From the NCBI GenBank assembly GCA_016777395.1, contig JADHRO010000061.1, forward strand, positions 1-9,879: a DNA stretch of 9,879 bases, read 5' to 3'. Shown one piece after another: positions 6,011 to 9,879 of this stretch. Within the stretch, counting starts at the first letter, position 1. Each line of letters begins with the position of its first letter. The position numbers and the translations under genes are program-made. The DNA is from Chitinophagales bacterium. GTDB lineage: Bacteria > Bacteroidota > Bacteroidia > Chitinophagales > UBA8649. Under the pieces are notes generated by a model. That model did no database searches and was not told the origin of the DNA. It saw only the letters and a list, made by a program, of their open reading frames with translations.

Positions 6011-7909
6011 ATGAGTGATTCTATAAAGCACGAATGCGGCATTGCCTATTTAAGACTTCTTAAACCACAGCAGTATTATATTGACAAGTATGGCACGGCC
6101 TCTTATGCCGTAAATAAGATGTACTTGTTAATGGAGAAACAGCATAATAGAGGTCAAGATGGCGCTGGCCTAGCTTACATTAAATTTGACACTCAAGCTG
6201 GGGAGCAATATATTAATAGACATAGGAGCGTTAAGCAACAGCCTTTGCAGGATATTTTCAAAAGAGTATTTAAAGAGTTTAATGAAAAAACAAAGAATGT
6301 ATCAAAAAGTCAATTGAATGCAAGTTGGTTGAAGAGTAATTTATCCTCAGCCGGCGAAATATTTCTTGGCCATTTGCGATACGGTACACACGGAGGAAAC
6401 AGTATTCAATCCTGTCACCCATTTATTAGAAAGAATAATTGGAGAAGCAGAAATTTGGTCATGGCGGGCAATTTCAACTTAACTAATGTAGATGAGTTGA
6501 TTAACTTCTTGGTTGAAATAGGACAGCACCCTATTCAAAAACGCGATACCGTTACGGTAATGGAAAAAATTGGCCACTACGTAGATCGTGATGTTCAGCG
6601 CATTTTTGATAAGTATAAAGCTGAAAATTATGACCACAAAACCGTCTCTACTTTTATTGAAAAAGAATTGGACATAGAAAATATTCTTAGGATGTCTGCG
6701 AGGGACTTTGATGGAGGTTATTTAATGGCAGGTCTAGTAGGTCATGGAGACTCTTTTGTTTTGAGAGACCCAAATGGTATACGTCCAGGATACTATTACA
6801 TAGATGATGAAATTGTTGTGGTAGCTTCAGAGCGTCCAGCAATTCAAACGACATTTAATGTAAATTCTGATAAGGTTAAAATAATCCCTCCGGGAAATGC
6901 GCTAATCGTAAAGAAAGACGGCCAAATTTACTTGAAGGAATGTGTTGAACCCAAGGAAGTTCTTTCTTGTAGTTTCGAGCGGATCTATTTCTCTCGTGGC
7001 ACAGATACGGAAATTTATAAAGAACGTTTGGATTTGGGTTATCGACTCACAGAGCGTGTGATGAAAGAGGTAGAATATGATTACGAGAATACCGTGTTTT
7101 CCTTTATTCCAAATACCGCTGAAGTCGCTTTCTACGGATTATTGAAAGGAATAGAAGAGCACATCAATGCACACAAACAAAAAGAAATTGAGAAAAATCC
7201 TCAAATTAAAGGTGCGGAGCTTAATCATCTACTTAATTTAAGACCACGCGTGGAGAAAATTGCGGTGAAGGATGTTAAGATGAGAACTTTTATCACCGAT
7301 GATGCCGCTAGAGATGAAATGGTTTCTCACGTTTATGATATAACTTATGATTCAATTAATAGAAATACAGACACGCTCGTCATGTTGGATGATTCTATTG
7401 TTAGAGGGACTACCTTGCAAAAAAGTATCTTATCAATTTTAGATCGTTTGGGTCCCAAGAAAATTGTTGTCGTTTCATCTGCTCCTCAAATACGGTATCC
7501 AGATTGTTACGGTATTGATATGAGTAAAATGCAGGATTTTATTGCTTTTAGGGCTCTTTTAGCTCTTTTAAAAGAGAGGGGATTGATGGGTAAAATTGAG
7601 GATGTTTACCAAAAATGTAAGCAAGCTTTACAGGAAGGTACAGCGAAAGAGAAAAATTACGTAAAAGAATTGTACGCCTTATTCACAGATGATGAGTTAT
7701 CTGATAAGATTGGTGAGATTGTTCGACCGGAACATATCTTCTCTCAGGTCAAAGTTATTTTCCAAACTGTAGAGGGCCTGAATAAGTCTTGCCCAAAAAA
7801 TTTAGGCGATTGGTATTTCACGGGAAACTATCCAACGCCTGGGGGCAACAAAGTGGTGAACAAGGCTTTTGTATATTTTGTGGAAGGTCGAAACGAAAGA
7901 GCATATTGA
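6011..7909 (+). CDS. purF: Amidophosphoribosyltransferase homologue, long Bacteroidota form
   Basis: By family it makes 5-phosphoribosylamine from PRPP and glutamine, the first step of de novo purine synthesis, in the cytosol. The N-terminal class II glutaminase domain (~9-300) has the likely nucleophile Cys9 in HECGIAY after an 8-residue leader (usually removed), QHNRGQDGAG (44-53), LRYGTHGG (122-129) and RDPNGIRPG (252-260). The C-terminal phosphoribosyltransferase domain keeps the PRPP loop VMLDDSIVRGTT (457-468) and IRYPDCYGID (494-503). At 632 residues it is about 130 longer than E. coli or B. subtilis PurF, with extra sequence at ~60-115 and ~380-415 and a C-terminal extension. There is no CxxC, so a B. 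subtilis-type Fe-S cluster is unlikely. The oxyanion-hole Asn-Gly is apparently Asn-Phe (154-155). A specialised paralogue rather than the main PurF is possible. The gene has its own near-leaderless promoter; no terminator is evident in the 69-nt convergent gap that follows. Confidence 0.9.
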   Translation: MSDSIKHECGIAYLRLLKPQQYYIDKYGTASYAVNKMYLLMEKQHNRGQDGAGLAYIKFDTQAGEQYINRHRSVKQQPLQDIFKRVFKEFNEKTKNVSKSQLNASWLKSNLSSAGEIFLGHLRYGTHGGNSIQSCHPFIRKNNWRSRNLVMAGNFNLTNVDELINFLVEIGQHPIQKRDTVTVMEKIGHYVDRDVQRIFDKYKAENYDHKTVSTFIEKELDIENILRMSARDFDGGYLMAGLVGHGDSFVLRDPNGIRPGYYYIDDEIVVVASERPAIQTTFNVNSDKVKIIPPGNALIVKKDGQIYLKECVEPKEVLSCSFERIYFSRGTDTEIYKERLDLGYRLTERVMKEVEYDYENTVFSFIPNTAEVAFYGLLKGIEEHINAHKQKEIEKNPQIKGAELNHLLNLRPRVEKIAVKDVKMRTFITDDAARDEMVSHVYDITYDSINRNTDTLVMLDDSIVRGTTLQKSILSILDRLGPKKIVVVSSAPQIRYPDCYGIDMSKMQDFIAFRALLALLKERGLMGKIEDVYQKCKQALQEGTAKEKNYVKELYALFTDDELSDKIGEIVRPEHIFSQVKVIFQTVEGLNKSCPKNLGDWYFTGNYPTPGGNKVVNKAFVYFVEGRNERAY

Positions 7910-7978
7910 CTTCAAAGAAGAAGTTAATAAAGCTTCCATATCCCATTGATAGGAGATGTTGAATGTTATGTTAAAAAT

Positions 7979-8305
7979 TTATTCTGGAGCTATTTCCAAG
8001 GACAATCCACTCAACTTAGCATTGATATTTATCTGACAACTTAATCGGCTGTTCTCTTTTACATAAAAGGCTTCTGATAACATGGCTTCCTCTTCAGCTT
8101 CCATTTTTGGCAATGGGTGAGATGATTCGATATAACATTGACATGAAGCACACATAGCCGTTCCGCCGCAAATACCTAGGGTGCCCTCTTCTGCTAACTC
8201 GTGTAAGCGGATAAGCTCCATTAAATTAATAGATATATCTATTGGCGCTTTTATGTTATGTGAAACGCCGTCTCGATCTTTAATGAAGATATTTATATCT
8301 GACAC
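7979..8305 (-). CDS. Adrenodoxin-type [2Fe-2S] ferredoxin
   Basis: A 108-residue soluble electron carrier. Four cluster ligands follow the vertebrate/ISC-type ferredoxin spacing: Cys46, Cys52 and Cys55 in CGGTAMCASC, and Cys90 in SRLSCQI. The acidic helix between them (about 68-78, MEAEEEAMLSE) is the partner-binding region in adrenodoxins. The start codon is GTG (8305-8303): the upstream frame meets a TAA within four codons and has no ATG, and the next internal Met (29) would cut the beta-grasp fold. The start lies 2 nt after the TAG of the reductase gene, so translation is probably coupled and the two proteins very likely form a redox pair. Final acceptors (Fe-S assembly, hydroxylase, P450, desaturase) cannot be told from this window. 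Confidence 0.93.
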   Translation of the reverse strand: MSDINIFIKDRDGVSHNIKAPIDISINLMELIRLHELAEEGTLGICGGTAMCASCQCYIESSHPLPKMEAEEEAMLSEAFYVKENSRLSCQININAKLSGLSLEIAPE

Positions 8306-8307
8306 TT

Positions 8308-9360
8308 CTAATTATTTATGGATTGAATGACTGGTTTTTTTGCTTCCTTTCTAGATCCATCAAAACCATTAACTCCACTTACAGTTGTATATCTAAAGAC
8401 ATTTTTTTTATCTGGATGTATGATCTTGTGGGCGGATTGGCACATTAATGTTGCTTCATGAAAACCACATAAAATAAGTTTCAGTTTACCCGAATATGTA
8501 TTAACATCCCCAATAGCAAAAATTCCAGGAATATTAGTTTGGTAATCAAAAGTATCAACCTTAATTGCGTTTTTCTCGACTTCGAGGCCCCAATTAGCAA
8601 TCGGACCTAGCCGAGGTGAAAGCCCAAAAAGAGGGATGAAATGATCAGCTAAAAGCTCTGTTTCAGTGTTTTTTGATGTGATAGTTAAACTTTCTAATTT
8701 ATCTCGCCCACTTATTTTGGTGACTTCTGCCGGAGTTATGACATTGATTTTATTTTTATTTTTTAACTCACGCACTTTTTCAACCGAATCTAGTGCTCCT
8801 CTGAATTCATTTCTTCGGTGGACCAGCGTAATGTCGGCATTTATATTTGCTAAGAAAATACTCCAATCTAATGCAGAGTCACCGCCACCTGCAATTACAA
8901 CTTTTTTACCACGATATATTTCAGGTTCCTTGATTATATATTCAACTCCTTTATCCTCATAAAAGTCTAGTCTGTCCAAAATGGGTTTTTTTGGCTCAAA
9001 ACTTCCAAGACCCCCAGCAATAGCAACAACTGGTGCCTGGTGTTTTGTTCCTTTATTTGTTGTCACAACAAAAGTGCCATCTTTCTTTTTTATGATATCT
9101 TCAGCTCTTTCCCCTAAAGTGAAACCCGGTTTAAACTGTTTGCATTGTTCCATTAAGTTTTTTATTAGATCTCCTGCTAGTATTTCAGGAAAACCGGGAA
9201 TATCATAAATTGGCTTTTTGGGATATATTTCTGAGCATTGGCCACCTGCCTGCGGAAGGGTATCAATTAGATGACATTTCAACTTTAACAGGCCTGCCTC
9301 AAACACTGTGAAAAGTCCCGTAGGCCCTGCGCCAATAATTATGATGTCTGTTTTAATCAT
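8308..9360 (-). CDS. Ferredoxin--NADP+ reductase, thioredoxin-reductase-like type
   Basis: A 350-residue flavoprotein. The FAD Rossmann motif is GAGPTG (10-15) and the second FAD motif is GIFAIGDV (279-286). The NADPH Rossmann motif is GGGDSA (158-163) with HRRNEFR (181-187), the basic pair that usually favours NADPH. The redox-active CxxC of true thioredoxin reductase is absent; the region has GGGDSALDWS instead, as in YumC-type reductases. Length fits that family (about 330-350), and the C-terminal extension (~320-350, with TTVSGVNGF) is typical of it. The predicted reaction is electron transfer between NADPH and ferredoxin; the partner is probably the ferredoxin encoded 2 nt downstream. 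The start is the ATG at 9360, without a Shine-Dalgarno. Tandem -7 boxes lie 33-48 nt upstream. Confidence is high for family, moderate for physiological direction. Confidence 0.93.
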   Translation of the reverse strand: MIKTDIIIIGAGPTGLFTVFEAGLLKLKCHLIDTLPQAGGQCSEIYPKKPIYDIPGFPEILAGDLIKNLMEQCKQFKPGFTLGERAEDIIKKKDGTFVVTTNKGTKHQAPVVAIAGGLGSFEPKKPILDRLDFYEDKGVEYIIKEPEIYRGKKVVIAGGGDSALDWSIFLANINADITLVHRRNEFRGALDSVEKVRELKNKNKINVITPAEVTKISGRDKLESLTITSKNTETELLADHFIPLFGLSPRLGPIANWGLEVEKNAIKVDTFDYQTNIPGIFAIGDVNTYSGKLKLILCGFHEATLMCQSAHKIIHPDKKNVFRYTTVSGVNGFDGSRKEAKKPVIQSINN

Positions 9361-9392
9361 CTATAAAATTCTGTGGTAGTCAATTTAGACTG

Positions 9393-9408
9393 CAAAAATA
9401 CAAACTTA
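9393..9408 (-). promoter_or_regulatory. Tandem candidate -7 elements for the reductase-ferredoxin operon
   Basis: On the minus strand TAAGTTTG (9408-9401) is directly followed by TATTTTTG (9400-9393). Both fit TAnnTTTG and lie 33-48 nt before the ATG at 9360. No well-spaced TTG was found for either, so which box is used, if any, is open. Confidence 0.4.
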
Positions 9409-9522
9409 TATATTTAATAGACTTGTTTGCTTAATAATTTTGATGTTAAAACAGTTAAAATTATTCTTTAATTCCTTATCACAGCTTATTAGAGTGCGCA
9501 TTTTTTTTATCATACCTGTCGT

Positions 9523-9633
9523 TTTAAATGGTTTAAATTGCCATGCTAACTTCCATTATTTAAATTTTTAGAATTTAACTATTTTAAATAAAAGCTTATG
9601 ATAAGCTTGTTTACTGAAATTTTAAGTTTAAAT
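9523..9633 (+). repeat. Five dispersed copies of TTTAAAT
   Basis: Exact copies start at 9523, 9532, 9559, 9583 and 9627. The first two are spaced 9 bp apart and the last overlaps the candidate -7 box. The core TTTAAA is palindromic. In DNA of this composition fewer than one copy would be expected in 110 bp, but AT-rich low complexity may inflate the count. Confidence 0.5.
9592..9608. promoter_or_regulatory. 17-bp perfect inverted repeat, possible operator
   Basis: AAGCTTAT-G-ATAAGCTT is an 8-bp perfect dyad around a single central base. Its right end overlaps the TTG of the candidate promoter at 9607-9636, a position where a dimeric repressor or activator could act. Binding is inferred only. 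Confidence 0.4.
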
Positions 9634-9636
9634 TTG
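9607..9636 (+). promoter_or_regulatory. Candidate promoter for the secreted-protein gene (TTG-N19-TAAATTTG)
   Basis: TTG at 9607-9609 and TAAATTTG at 9629-9636 with a 19-nt spacer fit the Bacteroidota consensus well. A start near 9643 would give a leader of about 30 nt before the ATG at 9675. It is one of the two best-spaced promoters in the window. Confidence 0.55.
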
Positions 9637-9647
9637 CTCGTTAATTA

Positions 9648-9662
9648 TAAGATATAATCTTA
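9648..9662. promoter_or_regulatory. 15-bp inverted repeat in the presumed 5' leader
   Basis: TAAGAT-ATA-ATCTTA is a perfect 6-bp dyad with a 3-nt centre, lying between the predicted transcript start and the ATG at 9675. It could be a protein-binding site on DNA. As RNA it would form only a weak AU-rich hairpin. Confidence 0.3.
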
Positions 9663-9674
9663 ACCGTATAGGCT

Positions 9675-9879
9675 ATGAAAAATTTATTTACATTATTTAT
9701 TTGCATTTTAATTTCTTCTGGTGCATTTGCTCAAGACACCGAAGTCAATGAAAAAAAGACTAAGAAAAAAAGTGAGAGTGCTGACAATCAAGAGGCTTCA
9801 GATGAAAAGGTAAGCGATAAAAAAGATGATGCATCTGTTTTTATTGGCGAACCGGAAGATGGCACATACTCACTCGAAA
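9675..9879 (+). CDS. Secreted or envelope protein, N-terminal part (3' end outside window)
   Basis: An open frame of 68 complete codons runs off the window end. Residues 1-19 form a clear Sec signal peptide: basic start MKN, hydrophobic core LFTLFICILISS, then GAFA with cleavage likely before Gln20. The next ~35 residues (20-52) are a highly charged, low-complexity Lys/Glu/Asp/Ser segment. After this comes a more ordered-looking start, VFIGEPEDGTYSLE (55-68). There is no lipobox Cys at the cleavage site, so a soluble periplasmic, outer-membrane or secreted protein is more likely than a lipoprotein. I do not recognise the family from this fragment. The upstream promoter and inverted repeats suggest its own regulated transcription. 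That it is a gene is well supported by the signal peptide; its function is unknown. Confidence 0.8.
   Translation, partial: MKNLFTLFICILISSGAFAQDTEVNEKKTKKKSESADNQEASDEKVSDKKDDASVFIGEPEDGTYSLE

Larger units (their letters stand above)
9361..9674. other. 314-bp AT-rich divergent intergenic region
   Basis: No convincing gene lies here. It separates the minus-strand reductase gene from the plus-strand secreted-protein gene. It holds the reductase -7 boxes near its left end. Toward its right end are five TTTAAAT copies, a promoter-like TTG-N19-TAAATTTG, and two perfect inverted repeats. I see no tRNA, riboswitch or terminator hairpin. A 42-codon frame at 9443-9571 is not supported. Confidence 0.7.

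Noticed and set aside
7909..7924. Short hairpin ACTTC-AAAGAA-GAAGT after purF as a terminator
   Set aside because: It has only 5 bp of AT-leaning stem and no following T-run, and the rest of the 69-nt convergent gap adds nothing stronger.
9491..9508. TGCGCA followed by eight T as an intrinsic terminator
   Set aside because: The GC part is a 6-bp self-complement with no loop or stem extension, and no plus-strand gene ends upstream of it.
9361..9520. Riboswitch or structured RNA upstream of the reductase gene
   Set aside because: The segment is AT-rich with no GC-containing helices long enough to support a structured RNA, and the predicted leader is only about 30-40 nt.
9443..9571. 42-codon open frame in the intergenic region, with a hydrophobic middle
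   Set aside because: A TAATTTTG box directly abuts its ATG, so that box could not transcribe it properly. No ribosome binding site is seen, and the frame is what AT-rich DNA often yields by chance.
1..9879. Mobile elements, CRISPR arrays, tRNA/rRNA genes, toxin-antitoxin or defence systems
   Set aside because: I found no transposase, integrase, regularly spaced repeats, tRNA-like cloverleaf or typical defence domain. The genes are ordinary core and envelope genes.

Overview
The window reads as chromosomal DNA from a member of the Bacteroidota, probably of the Cytophagales/Flavobacteriia type. It is AT-rich. Promoter-like sites have the Bacteroidota form (TTG, a spacer, then TAnnTTTG) and Shine-Dalgarno sequences are mostly absent. 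The proteins also fit: a PD40-propeller/outer-membrane-barrel protein, a long 632-residue amidophosphoribosyltransferase, and a thioredoxin-reductase-like ferredoxin reductase. Assignments rest on motif recognition by eye; no database search was possible.

Layout. (1) Positions 1-3348 (+) hold the 3' part of a large envelope gene whose true start lies upstream. It joins a zinc-ligand-less peptidase-like domain, a TolB-like propeller and an Omp85-like barrel. (2) Positions 3427-4296 (+) encode a small MscS-type mechanosensitive channel. It is convergent with, and overlaps by 4 nt, a CaCA-family cation/calcium exchanger at 4293-5276 (-). (3) The exchanger lies 50 nt downstream of an Nfu-type Fe-S scaffold gene at 5327-5920 (-), and the two probably form one transcript. 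(4) A 90-bp divergent promoter region separates nfu from purF at 6011-7909 (+). (5) Convergent to purF is a two-gene minus-strand operon: ferredoxin reductase (8308-9360) followed, after 2 nt, by an adrenodoxin-type [2Fe-2S] ferredoxin (7979-8305) that starts with GTG. (6) A 314-bp AT-rich intergenic region (9361-9674) carries promoter-like elements, two perfect inverted repeats and five TTTAAAT copies. It leads into the 5' end of a secreted-protein gene (9675 onward) that leaves the window.

Functionally, most of this is housekeeping: purine synthesis, Fe-S delivery, electron transfer, ion and osmotic homeostasis, and envelope biogenesis. The Nfu scaffold and the ferredoxin/reductase pair are linked by theme (Fe-S metabolism) but sit in different operons on either side of purF. 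I see no mobile element, CRISPR array, RNA gene or defence system. The parts most worth following up are the composite envelope protein, the altered active-site motifs in the PurF homologue, and the palindrome that overlaps the promoter of the last gene.
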